Assembly: GCA_002862805.1 (NCBI GenBank)
Contig: PKEA01000056.1
Span: 1-33,953 of the forward strand
DNA: 33,953 bases
Origin: Flavobacteriaceae bacterium
Lineage (GTDB): Bacteria > Bacteroidota > Bacteroidia > Flavobacteriales > Flavobacteriaceae
Direction: 5' to 3'
Under the pieces are notes generated by a model. That model made no database searches, was not told where the DNA came from, and worked only from the letters and a program-made list of their open reading frames with translations. The position numbers were made by a program, and so were the translations under genes. Shown piece by piece: positions 23,234-31,176 of the stretch (its first letter is position 1; each line of letters starts with the position of its first letter).

Positions 23234-24373
23234 ATGCAACTATCTGTAATAATTCTCAACTATAATGTGCGCTATTTTTTAGAGCAATGTGTTTTTAGTG
23301 TTCAAAAAGCATTAGAAAACATGGATGGCGAAATCATTGTAGTCGACAATAATTCTTCTGATGATAGTTGTGCGATGATGAAAGAGAAATTTTCTAATAT
23401 AAAACTCATCGAGAATAAAGAAAATTTAGGATTTCCAAAAGGCAATAATATTGGCGTTGCAGAAGCAAAAGGAGAATATATTTGCATCTTAAATCCAGAT
23501 ACTGTTGTCGCAGAAGATACTTTTATTAAAATACTGAGTACTAAAAACTGGCAACTGAACACGGGTATTGTAGGCTGTAAACTTATCGACGGAACAGGAA
23601 ATTTCCTACCAGAAAGCAAGCGTGGTGTACCAACTCCTTGGGTGGCTTTTACAAAGATTTTCGGATTGTATAAATTATTTCCAAATTCCAATTGGTTTAA
23701 TAAATACTATGCGCAAAACATAGCCGAAAACCAATCAGGTAAAGTGGATGTTTTAGTAGGTGCTTTTATGGTTATGAAACGTAGTTTATATCTTGAAGTT
23801 GGTGGATTTGATGAAAATTGCTTTATGTATTCAGATGATATTGATTTGAGTTTCATGATTAAGAAATTAGGCAAACAAAATTATTATTTTGCAGACACTA
23901 CAGTTATTCATTATAAAGGAGAAAGTACAATTCGCGACGGTTTATACATGAAACGCTTTCGCGAAGCCATGCAGTTTTTTTATAAAAAACATTTTAAAAA
24001 ATCAGTTTTTTTTGATGTAATGATGAAAATGGGTGCTTTTGTTTTTAGTTTGATTAAAAAAAATCAGCAAAAAGAGGTACAAGATATAATTGACGAATGT
24101 GTGGTCTTTAGTAAAGATGAATTTGAATTAAATTTGAATAAAAAAACAACTTATTTAAATGAATTAGGTCTTTTTAAAAACGACAAAACGCTCAATATTG
24201 AAGTAATTTTTAATGTAAATTCATTTACATTTAAGGAAATTATTCATTTTATGGAATTGAATAAATCAAGTAATATTACATTTAAAAATCATGTATTTTC
24301 GAGTTATTTCATGATAGGAAGTAATAGTAGTAATGATAGAGGTAAAGTGATTTTAATTGAGAATTTGAAATAA
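23234..24373 (+). CDS. Glycosyltransferase family 2 (rhamnosyltransferase-like)
   Basis: This 379-residue protein has a GT-A domain in the first 250 residues. Landmarks are 'LSVIILNYNVRYFLEQC', nucleotide-binding 'IIVVDNNSSDDS', 'NLGFPKGNNIGVAEAKGEYICILNPDTVV' and 'DENCFMYSDDIDLSFMIKKLG', the pattern of WbbL-like family 2 enzymes that add sugars to cell-surface glycans. It has no membrane helix of its own. The C-terminal 100 residues, ending 'FMIGSNSSNDRGKVI', form an extra region that I recall at the end of other Bacteroidetes polysaccharide proteins; its role is unknown. It is a stand-alone gene, not in a glycan cluster. Confidence 0.93.
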   Translation: MQLSVIILNYNVRYFLEQCVFSVQKALENMDGEIIVVDNNSSDDSCAMMKEKFSNIKLIENKENLGFPKGNNIGVAEAKGEYICILNPDTVVAEDTFIKILSTKNWQLNTGIVGCKLIDGTGNFLPESKRGVPTPWVAFTKIFGLYKLFPNSNWFNKYYAQNIAENQSGKVDVLVGAFMVMKRSLYLEVGGFDENCFMYSDDIDLSFMIKKLGKQNYYFADTTVIHYKGESTIRDGLYMKRFREAMQFFYKKHFKKSVFFDVMMKMGAFVFSLIKKNQQKEVQDIIDECVVFSKDEFELNLNKKTTYLNELGLFKNDKTLNIEVIFNVNSFTFKEIIHFMELNKSSNITFKNHVFSSYFMIGSNSSNDRGKVILIENLK

Positions 24374-24390
24374 TAAATAAAATTATGCAA

Positions 24391-24425
24391 TTGATAGTGA
24401 AAGCTCAAAACTTTTATTAATTTTG
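24391..24425 (+). promoter_or_regulatory. Promoter of the E2 gene (TTG-N24-TAATTTTG)
   Basis: A perfect -7 TAATTTTG (24418-24425) lies 37 bases before the ATG. The nearest TTG (24391-24393) is 24 bases away, slightly long. Confidence 0.55.
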
Positions 24426-24462
24426 CAATCCAAATTATACATCACAACGATACAGTAAGAAT

Positions 24463-25755
24463 ATGGCAAAATTTGAATTAAAACTTCCTAAAATGGGAGA
24501 AAGTGTTGCAGAGGCAACCATTACAAATTGGTTAAAAAATGTAGGTGAAACTATAGAAATGGATGAGGCTGTTTTAGAAATAGCAACAGACAAAGTAGAT
24601 AGTGAAGTTCCTTCAGAAGTTTCTGGAACTTTAACAGAAATTCTTTTTAATGTAGATGATGTTGTACAAGTAGGTCAAACTATTGCCATTATTGAAACAG
24701 AAGGTGGTGCTGTAGCGGCAACTCCAACTGCAGATGTTCCTTCAGCTCCTGTTGCGGCTGTTGAAAAAGCTGTAGAAGTTGCTAAAGAAACAGTTTCAAG
24801 TGCTGATTTTTCAGATTCTGATAAATTCTTTTCTCCATTGGTTAAAAACATAGCTAAAGAAGAAGGAATTTCGTTAGCGGAACTAGAATCAATTGCTGGT
24901 TCAGGAAAAGATGGTAGAGTAAACAAAGAAGATATATTAAATTATATTAAAAATAGAGGAAATCAACCAGCTGTTGTTGCGCAACCAGTTGCTACTCAAC
25001 CAGCGGCTCCTGTTCAAGCTAAAGCGGCTCCTGTTTCTGTAAATGGTGGAGATGAAATTGTTGAAATGGACAGAATGCGTAAGTTAATTTCGGGTTACAT
25101 GGTAGCTTCAGTACAAACTTCTGCACACGTTCAGTCATTTATTGAAGTAGATGTTACTAATATTGTAAAATGGAGAGATAAAAACAAAGCAGCTTTCGAA
25201 AAGAGAGAAGGTGAGAAGTTGACTTTTACGCCTATCATGATGGAAGCGGTTGCAAAAGCGTTGAAAGATTTCCCAGGAATGAACATTTCGGTTGATGGGG
25301 ATTATATCATCAAGCGTAAAAATATAAACTTAGGTATGGCTGCTGCTTTACCAAATGGAAACTTAATTGTTCCGGTTATTAAAAATGCAGACCAATTAAA
25401 CCTGGTAGGTATGGCAAAAGCGGTAAACGATTTAGGTAGCCGCGCAAAAGCAGGTAAATTAAAACCAGACGACACGCAAGGTGGAACTTACACGGTTACT
25501 AATGTAGGTACTTTTGGATCTGTTTTTGGAACACCAATTATCAACCAACCACAAGTAGGGATTTTAGCTCTTGGAGCAATTAGAAAGGTTCCTGCGGTTA
25601 TTGAAACTCCAGAAGGAGATTTTATTGGAATTCGTCAAAAAATGTTCTTATCGCACTCTTATGATCATAGAGTAGTTGATGGAGCGCTTGGTGGAAGTTT
25701 CGTTAAAAGAGTGGCTGATTATTTAGAAGCTTTTGATGTAAACAGAGATATTTAA
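24463..25755 (+). CDS. 2-oxoacid dehydrogenase E2 (dihydrolipoamide acyltransferase)
   Basis: This 430-residue E2 core has one lipoyl domain (1-80, lipoyl Lys44 in EIATDKVDSEVPS), an Ala/Pro/Val-rich hinge, a peripheral subunit-binding domain (about 123-160, 'FSPLVKNIAKEEGISLAEL' to 'GSGKDGRVNKEDIL'), a second Ala/Pro hinge and the catalytic domain. The active-site motif is DHRVVDG (His402, Asp406). The overall style is like branched-chain or alpha-ketoacid E2 proteins. No E1 or E3 gene is adjacent, which in flavobacteria is common for the branched-chain enzyme, so the exact complex is not settled. It has its own promoter and a strong terminator. Confidence 0.95.
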   Translation: MAKFELKLPKMGESVAEATITNWLKNVGETIEMDEAVLEIATDKVDSEVPSEVSGTLTEILFNVDDVVQVGQTIAIIETEGGAVAATPTADVPSAPVAAVEKAVEVAKETVSSADFSDSDKFFSPLVKNIAKEEGISLAELESIAGSGKDGRVNKEDILNYIKNRGNQPAVVAQPVATQPAAPVQAKAAPVSVNGGDEIVEMDRMRKLISGYMVASVQTSAHVQSFIEVDVTNIVKWRDKNKAAFEKREGEKLTFTPIMMEAVAKALKDFPGMNISVDGDYIIKRKNINLGMAAALPNGNLIVPVIKNADQLNLVGMAKAVNDLGSRAKAGKLKPDDTQGGTYTVTNVGTFGSVFGTPIINQPQVGILALGAIRKVPAVIETPEGDFIGIRQKMFLSHSYDHRVVDGALGGSFVKRVADYLEAFDVNRDI

Positions 25756-25775
25756 AAATATAATGAATATTTAAG

Positions 25776-25809
25776 CCCGACAAGTTTCTAAAACCTGTCG
25801 GGTTTTTTT
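25776..25809 (+). terminator. Intrinsic terminator after the E2 gene
   Basis: CCCGACA (25776-25782) pairs with TGTCGGG (25796-25802), an inner GTTT/AAAC extends the stem after one mismatch, and seven T follow. A similar CCCGACAGGTTT...AAACCTGTCGGG terminator is frequent in Flavobacterium as I recall. Confidence 0.92.
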
Positions 25810-25816
25810 ATATTTG
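25809..25816 (+). promoter_or_regulatory. -7 promoter element (TATATTTG)
   Basis: A perfect TAnnTTTG starting at the last T of the E2 terminator tail and 14 bases before the YARHG lipoprotein ATG. No -33 TTG is seen. Confidence 0.58.
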
Positions 25817-25830
25817 AAAAAAAGAAATCG

Positions 25831-26772
25831 ATGAAAAAAGTTTTTATTGTATCAGTTGTATTTGCGTTTTTTGGTTGTAAAGAAGTAATTAAAAACGAAG
25901 TTGCTCAAAAGCTAAAAGTAGACGAGGTTTTGTATGAATTCGATGAACCTGTAGTAACCGAAAATTTTGTAATGACTACTAAAGAAGATTTATTAGGTTA
26001 TTGGGTTGGGGATTTTAAAAGCGATTTAACCGTTGAAGAAGAAAGAGAATTTGCCGATTCTGAAGATTATTACGAGTATAATTATAATAAACAGATTTCT
26101 ATTTCAATTGATAAAATTAAAGACACTCTTGTTAATGGACATTCAATAGTGAGTGGTAATATAAGACCCTTTCATGGAAGTTTGTTTGAAGATGAAAAAG
26201 GCTTCTATTTTAAAGTTTCAGAGCCAGGAGATGATAAATACGATGGGAAATTTGAATTTTCAATTTTAAAAAACGATAGCATAATTAATGGAAAATGGCA
26301 AGCAAATGAAATTTTAAAAATAGATAGAAGAAGTTTAAAATTATACAAAAAAGTATTTGTGTACAGTGCTGATAATGAACTAAGTCATGAGTTTGTTGAT
26401 TGGGATAAGTCAAAAAAAGTAAAGTATAAAGAAGTTGATAATGAAAAAGAGTATGAATGGGAAGATGAAGAGTATTTTACTACAACTGAAGCTGTTTTAA
26501 AGGTAAATGCTTCTAAAGATAAAATAACTAAAGAATTTGCTGAGAATTTGTCTAAAGCAGATATTTTTATTTTAAGAAATTCTATTTATGCTCGTCATGG
26601 TTATTCATTTAAAAATCGTCAATTACGTTTGTATTTTGAAAATTATAATTGGTATATGCCTGTTTTTACAGATGTTAAAAAATCATTTACAAAAATAGAA
26701 CTTGCGAATATAGATTTGTTGCTTTTGTATGAAGAAAATGCAGAAGAATATTATGATAGATTTGGAAGGTAA
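25831..26772 (+). CDS. YARHG-domain lipoprotein
   Basis: This 313-residue protein has a lipoprotein signal (FAFFGC, Cys16). The middle of the protein is a beta-rich region of unknown fold with 'LLGYWVGDFKSDL' and 'NDSIINGKWQANEI'. The C-terminal domain (about 235-305) contains the defining YARHG (253-257) within 'ILRNSIYARHGYSFKNRQL', followed by 'YFENYNWYMPVF'; this is the YARHG family of small extracellular domains. It is probably anchored in the envelope. It opens a six-gene plus-strand operon; its TAA shares one base with the next ATG. Function is unknown. Confidence 0.86.
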   Translation: MKKVFIVSVVFAFFGCKEVIKNEVAQKLKVDEVLYEFDEPVVTENFVMTTKEDLLGYWVGDFKSDLTVEEEREFADSEDYYEYNYNKQISISIDKIKDTLVNGHSIVSGNIRPFHGSLFEDEKGFYFKVSEPGDDKYDGKFEFSILKNDSIINGKWQANEILKIDRRSLKLYKKVFVYSADNELSHEFVDWDKSKKVKYKEVDNEKEYEWEDEEYFTTTEAVLKVNASKDKITKEFAENLSKADIFILRNSIYARHGYSFKNRQLRLYFENYNWYMPVFTDVKKSFTKIELANIDLLLLYEENAEEYYDRFGR

Positions 26773-27416
26773 TGAAATTAATTAAAATTTTAATCGTTGT
26801 AGGTTATTTTTACTTTACGTTTTTACTACTTTTAATTACACTTCAATACATCCCTTTAAATTTTGAAGTTACATTCTTGAAATTAAAACAAGAAGAAGTT
26901 AAATTATCCTATTATAATATTGCTTTTTTTACACATGTTTATACGAGTATATTTCTCGTATTGATAGGTTGGATTCAATTTTGGACTTTTTTTAGAAAAA
27001 AATACACCAACTTACATAGGTTAATTGGAAAATTTTATATTCTCATAATTCTTATGTTTTCAGGGCCTTCAGCTTTAATAATGGGTTGCTTTGCAAATGG
27101 AGGAATTTACTCTAAAATTTCATTCATCATACTATCAATTTTGTGGCTTTTATTTACTTATATGTCATATTCATATGCTAAAAATCAAAACTTCAGAGAA
27201 CATCAAAAATTTGCAATAAGAAGTTTTGCATTAACATTATCTGCTATTTCATTACGCCTTTTCAAATACATTATTGTATTTTTGTTTCACCCGCTTCCAA
27301 TGGATACTTATCGAATAGTTTCATGGTTAGGTTGGGTTTTCAATCTAATAATCGCCGAAATAATTATAATTTACATATTTCGAAATAAAATTAAAAATGG
27401 AATTAAAATTAAATAG
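26772..27416 (+). CDS. DUF2306 family membrane protein
   Basis: The 214-residue product has six or so hydrophobic helices. Landmarks are 'FFTHVYTSIFLVLIGWIQF' with a conserved His, 'KYTNLHRLIGKFYIL', 'SGPSALIMGCFANGG', 'REHQKFAIRSFALTLSAISLR' and a final helix, matching the DUF2306 predicted membrane family; conserved histidines suggest possible haem or metal binding. Its start overlaps the YARHG gene stop by one base (TAATG), and its last 20 bases overlap the exonuclease gene, a strong sign of coupled translation. Confidence 0.82.
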   Translation: MKLIKILIVVGYFYFTFLLLLITLQYIPLNFEVTFLKLKQEEVKLSYYNIAFFTHVYTSIFLVLIGWIQFWTFFRKKYTNLHRLIGKFYILIILMFSGPSALIMGCFANGGIYSKISFIILSILWLLFTYMSYSYAKNQNFREHQKFAIRSFALTLSAISLRLFKYIIVFLFHPLPMDTYRIVSWLGWVFNLIIAEIIIIYIFRNKIKNGIKIK

Positions 27417-28167
27417 ACCAATTTGCTTTTTTGACTTAGAAACTACAGGAATAGATGTTGCAAAAGACAGAATAGTTGAAATAGCAGTGGTTAAAATATA
27501 CCCAAACGGAAATAAAGAAAGCAAAACATGGTTGGTGAATCCTACGATTCCAATTCCGCCGCAAACTACAGCGGTTCATGGAATTACTGACGAAAAAGTT
27601 GCAAATGAACCAACGTTTAATGAACTAGCTCCGCATGTGTATAACATGATAAAAGATAGTGACTTGGCTGGTTTTAATTCCGATCGCTTTGATATTCCAT
27701 TGTTGGCAGAAGAAATGCTTCGTGCTGGTGTCGATTTTGACATGAAAAATCGAGTTTCGGTAGATGTGCAAACTATTTTTCATAAAAAAGAAGAGCGTAC
27801 CTTAAGTGCTGCGTATAAATTTTATTGCGGCGAAACATTAGAAAATGCTCATAGTGCTAATGCAGATACAGAAGCAACTTACGAAATATTAAAAGCTCAA
27901 TTAGATCGTTATCCCGACTTGGAAAATGATATGAAGACACTTTCTGAATTCACAACACGTAAAAAATCAGTTGATTTTGCTGGATTTATAGCTATGAATA
28001 AAGAAGGGAAAGAGGTTTTTTCTTTTGGAAAACATAAAGGGGTTTTAGTTGATGAAGTTTTGGAAAATGAACCTGGGTATTTTAATTGGTTGCAAAATGC
28101 TGATTTTCCTTTGTATACTAAAAAAGTGTTGACTGCAATTAAGTTAAGAAAATTGAATACTAAATAA
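27397..28167 (+). CDS. DnaQ-like 3'-5' exonuclease (DEDDh)
   Basis: This 256-residue protein has an N-terminal RNase T/DnaQ fold. Motif Exo I is FDLETTG (catalytic D13 and E15), 'AVHGITDEKV' follows, Exo II is 'GFNSDRFDIPLL', and Exo III is 'NAHSANADTEATYEIL' with His and Asp. The C-terminal section (about 200-256), with 'FSFGKHKGVLVDEVL' and 'YFNWL', is an extra domain often seen in Bacteroidetes exonucleases of this type. It degrades single-stranded DNA or RNA 3' ends; whether it proofreads for a polymerase is unclear. The start codon lies within the preceding DUF2306 gene. Confidence 0.93.
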   Translation: MELKLNRPICFFDLETTGIDVAKDRIVEIAVVKIYPNGNKESKTWLVNPTIPIPPQTTAVHGITDEKVANEPTFNELAPHVYNMIKDSDLAGFNSDRFDIPLLAEEMLRAGVDFDMKNRVSVDVQTIFHKKEERTLSAAYKFYCGETLENAHSANADTEATYEILKAQLDRYPDLENDMKTLSEFTTRKKSVDFAGFIAMNKEGKEVFSFGKHKGVLVDEVLENEPGYFNWLQNADFPLYTKKVLTAIKLRKLNTK

Positions 28168-28185
28168 GGATTTTATACGTACAAG

Positions 28186-28797
28186 ATGAAAATAATTTGT
28201 ATTGGTCGAAATTATGCAGATCATATTTCGGAACTTAATAACGAAAAACCAGATGAACCAGTAATTTTTATGAAAGCAGATTCTTCTGTTTTGTTAAAAA
28301 AATTTCCGTTTGTAATTCCTGAATTTACGAATGATGTTCATCATGAAGTAGAATTATTGGTAAAGATTAATAAAGTTGGAAAATATATCGATAAAAAATT
28401 TGCTCATAAATATTATGATGAAATAGGTTTAGGAATCGACTTCACAGCAAGAGATTTGCAAAGTAAGTTAAAAGAAAAAGGTTTGCCTTGGGAAAAAGCA
28501 AAGGCATTTGACGGCTCAGCGGTTATAAGTGACTTTTTGCCGAAAAATAATTTTTCTTCACTAGAAAATATTAACTTTGAGTTAAGGAATAATAATGAAG
28601 TCGTTCAAAAAGGAAACTCTAATTTAATGTTGTGGAAAATTGATGAGTTAATAGCTTATGTTTCGCAATTTTTTACGCTTAAAAAAGGAGATATTATCTT
28701 TACAGGAACTCCAAAAGGTGTTGCAAAAGTTTCTCCAGGCGATTTACTTGAGGGTTTTTTAGAAAATAAACAAATGTTTAAAATTAACATAAAGTAA
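28186..28797 (+). CDS. Fumarylacetoacetate hydrolase family protein
   Basis: This 203-residue protein has 'IGRNYADH' at the start, the acidic metal ligands in 'HHEVELLVK' (E54, E56), 'GLGIDFTARDLQ' with the third Asp ligand, and 'FTGTPKGVAKVSPGD' near the end. This is the YcgM/FAHD1-like short form, acting as acylpyruvase, oxaloacetate decarboxylase or a similar C-C bond hydrolase; the substrate is not predictable. It lies 18 bases after the exonuclease and one base before the Hpt gene. Confidence 0.93.
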   Translation: MKIICIGRNYADHISELNNEKPDEPVIFMKADSSVLLKKFPFVIPEFTNDVHHEVELLVKINKVGKYIDKKFAHKYYDEIGLGIDFTARDLQSKLKEKGLPWEKAKAFDGSAVISDFLPKNNFSSLENINFELRNNNEVVQKGNSNLMLWKIDELIAYVSQFFTLKKGDIIFTGTPKGVAKVSPGDLLEGFLENKQMFKINIK

Positions 28798-28798
28798 A

Positions 28799-29149
28799 AT
28801 GGCATTACAGTATAATTTATCTAAAGTATATGAAATTTCAGAAAATGACACTGATTTTGCACATCAAATTGTGACACTTTTTCTTGCTGAAGTACCAGAG
28901 GAAATAGCTTCTATTAAAATGGGAATTGAAGAAAAAGATTATACCAGAGTTTATACAGCTTCTCATAAGATAAAGCCTTCTTTAGATTTATTAGGAATGG
29001 ATATTGCTTATGAAGAAAATATTCAAATTATGTCTTGGGCTAAATCACAAGGTAAACGAAAAGAAATTATTGAAGTTTATAAATCTTTAAAAGATAGGGT
29101 TGATTTATCAGTAAAAGAGATAAAAAAAGACTTCAAAATTCACACTTAA
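28799..29149 (+). CDS. Hpt (histidine phosphotransfer) domain protein
   Basis: This 116-residue all-helical protein is a single Hpt domain, with the phospho-accepting His56 in '[17 protein letters not shown]'. Hpt proteins relay phosphate between histidine kinases and response regulators. No kinase or regulator gene is nearby, so it is an orphan phosphorelay carrier. Its ATG is one base after the FAH stop, and cinA begins 7 bases after its stop, so all three are likely one transcript. Confidence 0.9.
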   Translation: MALQYNLSKVYEISENDTDFAHQIVTLFLAEVPEEIASIKMGIEEKDYTRVYTASHKIKPSLDLLGMDIAYEENIQIMSWAKSQGKRKEIIEVYKSLKDRVDLSVKEIKKDFKIHT

Positions 29150-29156
29150 AAAAATT

Positions 29157-30404
29157 ATGACTGCCTCAATTGTAACCATTGGCGATGAAATTCTCATCGG
29201 CCAAATTATTGATACAAATTCTTCCTATATAGCAAAAGCTCTTGATAAAATTGGAATTGAAACAACTGAAATGTTTTCTATTTCTGATGATGAAAACCAC
29301 ATTGTTTCTACATTTAATAAACTGCAAAACAATGTTGATATAGTAATTATTACAGGAGGGTTAGGCCCGACTAAAGATGATGTTACTAAGAAAACTTTTT
29401 GTGCTTATTTTGAAGATACGTTGATAAATAATGATGAAGTTTTAAATCATGTAACCGAATTAATTGAAGGTTTTTATAAAAGACCAATTTCCCAAATCAA
29501 TAAAGATCAGGCATTGGTGCCTTCAAAGGCAAAAGTGTTATTTAATAAAGTAGGAACTGCTCCAGGAATGTGGATGGAAAAAGAAAATACTGTTTTTATT
29601 TCCTTGCCCGGTGTTCCTTATGAAATGAAATACTTAATTGATGAAGAAATAATTCCAGCCTTGGTCAAAAAGTTTGAGCGCCCATATATTATTCATAAAA
29701 CCATAATGACTTATGGGAAAGGTGAAAGTTTGCTTGCAGAAGAAATTGAAGATTGGGAAAATAATCTTCCTTCCTTTATTAAATTAGCCTATTTGCCAAG
29801 TCCAGGAAGGGTTAGATTGCGATTAACAGCAAGAGGTAAAGATGAGCAAATATTAAAAATTGCAATTGAAGTTGAGGTTGAAAAACTTCAAAAAATAATT
29901 CCGAATGATATTGTTGGTTTTGATGATGATGAGCCAATTGAAAAAATAGTTGGAAATTTACTTAAAGATAAAAAAATGACTTTAGCTACGGCTGAAAGTT
30001 GTACTGGGGGAAAAATAGCGCAATTAATTACTTCAATTCCGGGTGCTTCAAGCTATTTTAAAGGTGGTTTGGTTACTTATGCTACTGAAACTAAAATTAG
30101 TTTATTAGGAATTGACTCTAATTTAATTGAAAAATATTCGGTAGTAAGTAAAGAAGTAGTTCAAGAAATGGCACAGTCTGTTCAACGAATTTTAAAAACT
30201 GATTTTGCAATTGCTACCACTGGAAATGCAGGTCCTTTAAAGGGAGATTCTGATGTTGAAATGGGGACGGTTTTTATTTCGATTAGTACTCCAAATCAAG
30301 TTATTGTGGAAGAATTTAACTTTGGACAGCCTAGAGAAAAAGTGATTGACAGAAGTGTAAACAAAGCTTTAGAAATTTTATATAAAGAAATTTTAAAAAA
30401 TTAA
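29157..30404 (+). CDS. cinA: CinA-like protein (NMN deamidase / ADP-ribose pyrophosphatase family)
   Basis: This 415-residue two-domain protein has an N-terminal MoCF-like domain (1-170) with '[21 protein letters not shown]' and '[16 protein letters not shown]'. The C-terminal PncC amidohydrolase domain (about 260-415) has '[21 protein letters not shown]' and '[21 protein letters not shown]'. The family salvages NMN or hydrolyses related pyridine nucleotides. Length is normal. It ends the tight operon of six; no terminator is visible, and the rpmB promoter lies in the 80-base gap. Confidence 0.95.
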   Translation: MTASIVTIGDEILIGQIIDTNSSYIAKALDKIGIETTEMFSISDDENHIVSTFNKLQNNVDIVIITGGLGPTKDDVTKKTFCAYFEDTLINNDEVLNHVTELIEGFYKRPISQINKDQALVPSKAKVLFNKVGTAPGMWMEKENTVFISLPGVPYEMKYLIDEEIIPALVKKFERPYIIHKTIMTYGKGESLLAEEIEDWENNLPSFIKLAYLPSPGRVRLRLTARGKDEQILKIAIEVEVEKLQKIIPNDIVGFDDDEPIEKIVGNLLKDKKMTLATAESCTGGKIAQLITSIPGASSYFKGGLVTYATETKISLLGIDSNLIEKYSVVSKEVVQEMAQSVQRILKTDFAIATTGNAGPLKGDSDVEMGTVFISISTPNQVIVEEFNFGQPREKVIDRSVNKALEILYKEILKN

Positions 30405-30417
30405 TTAAAGAATGTTG

Positions 30418-30445
30418 TTTGATATTATAAATTTTTGTTTCTTTG
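30418..30445 (+). promoter_or_regulatory. Probable rpmB promoter (TTTG-N16-TTTCTTTG)
   Basis: TTTG (30418-30421) followed after 16 bases by TTTCTTTG (30438-30445), one mismatch from TAnnTTTG, 39 bases before rpmB. Confidence 0.5.
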
Positions 30446-30484
30446 CACCCTGATTTTGAATAACGATATAAAGATTATAGAATA

Positions 30485-30721
30485 ATGTCAAGAGTTTGTG
30501 AACTTACAGGAAAAAGAGCAATGGTAGGAAACAATGTTTCTCACGCTATGAATAAAACTAAGAGAAAATTCTCAGTTAATTTAGTTAAGAAACGTTTTTA
30601 CATTCCAGAGGAAGATAAATGGGTTACTTTAAAAATATCTACTGCTGCATTAAAAACAATTAATAAACTTGGTATTTCTGCTGTTTTGAAAAAAGCAAAA
30701 GCAGACGGATTTGTAAAATAA
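30485..30721 (+). CDS. rpmB: 50S ribosomal protein L28
   Basis: This 78-residue protein has 'MSRVCELTGKRAMVGNNVSHAMNKTKRKF' at the start and 'WVTLKISTAALKTINKLG', both classic L28. Only one cysteine is present (Cys5), so it is the form without zinc-binding cysteines. It is the first gene of rpmB-rpmG-DUF4295, a cluster usual in flavobacteria. Confidence 0.97.
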   Translation: MSRVCELTGKRAMVGNNVSHAMNKTKRKFSVNLVKKRFYIPEEDKWVTLKISTAALKTINKLGISAVLKKAKADGFVK

Positions 30722-30747
30722 TTCGATAACCGAAAATAATATATAAA

Positions 30748-30930
30748 ATGGCAAAGAAAGGTAATAGAATTCAGGTTATATTAGAATGTACTGAGCACAA
30801 AGCTTCTGGCGTTGCTGGAACATCTCGTTATATCACTACAAAAAACAAAAAGAATACTCCAGACAGACTTGAGATTAAAAAGTTTAATCCTGTTTTAAAA
30901 AGAGTAACAGTTCATAAAGAAATTAAATAA
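30748..30930 (+). CDS. rpmG: 50S ribosomal protein L33
   Basis: This 60-residue protein has '[18 protein letters not shown]' and '[18 protein letters not shown]', the L33 signature. It has a single Cys (Cys14) and no CxxC pairs, so it is the zinc-independent form. It sits 26 bases after rpmB and 7 bases before the DUF4295 gene. Confidence 0.97.
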   Translation: MAKKGNRIQVILECTEHKASGVAGTSRYITTKNKKNTPDRLEIKKFNPVLKRVTVHKEIK

Positions 30931-30937
30931 TTAAGTC

Positions 30938-31090
30938 ATGGCAAAGAAAACCGTAGCATCTTTACAAACATCTTCTAAAAGATTAACAAAAGCTATAAAA
31001 ATGGTTAAGTCTCCAAAAACTGGTGCTTATACATTTGTTGAAGCAGTTATGGCTCCAGAATTAGTTGATGATTTCTTAAGCAAGAAATAA
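30938..31090 (+). CDS. DUF4295 small basic protein
   Basis: A 50-residue basic protein, MAKKTVASLQTSSKRL... ending ELVDDFLSKK. It fits DUF4295, a family restricted to Bacteroidetes and nearly always placed directly after rpmG; the setting suggests a ribosome-associated role. It lies 7 bases after rpmG and is followed by a strong terminator. Confidence 0.9.
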   Translation: MAKKTVASLQTSSKRLTKAIKMVKSPKTGAYTFVEAVMAPELVDDFLSKK

Positions 31091-31113
31091 TTTGTAAATA
31101 CAATATATAGAAG

Positions 31114-31147
31114 AGCTGCTTTCGTTTGAAAGTAGCTTTTTTATTTT
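31114..31147 (+). terminator. Intrinsic terminator after DUF4295
   Basis: AGCTGCTTTC (31114-31123) pairs with GAAAGTAGCT (31128-31137), one G-T wobble, loop GTTT, then a long T-run. It ends the rpmB operon and overlaps the ftsY promoter. Confidence 0.9.
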
Positions 31148-31155
31148 TACATTTG
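31126..31155 (+). promoter_or_regulatory. ftsY promoter (TTG-N19-TACATTTG)
   Basis: TTG (31126-31128) and a perfect TACATTTG (31148-31155) are 19 bases apart. The TTG lies in the loop and first stem base of the terminator hairpin. A second TAATTTTG (31161-31168) lies closer to the start. Confidence 0.7.
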
Positions 31156-31176
31156 TTTTATAATTTTGATAACAAC

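Noticed and set aside
23302..23691. 129-codon minus-strand frame within the glycosyltransferase gene
   Set aside because: Fully antisense to a clear family 2 glycosyltransferase; no promoter and no recognisable domain.
31126..31176. Upstream extension of ftsY from a TTG codon
   Set aside because: The codon lies in the terminator loop and promoter; the ATG at 31177 gives a normal FtsY N-terminus.
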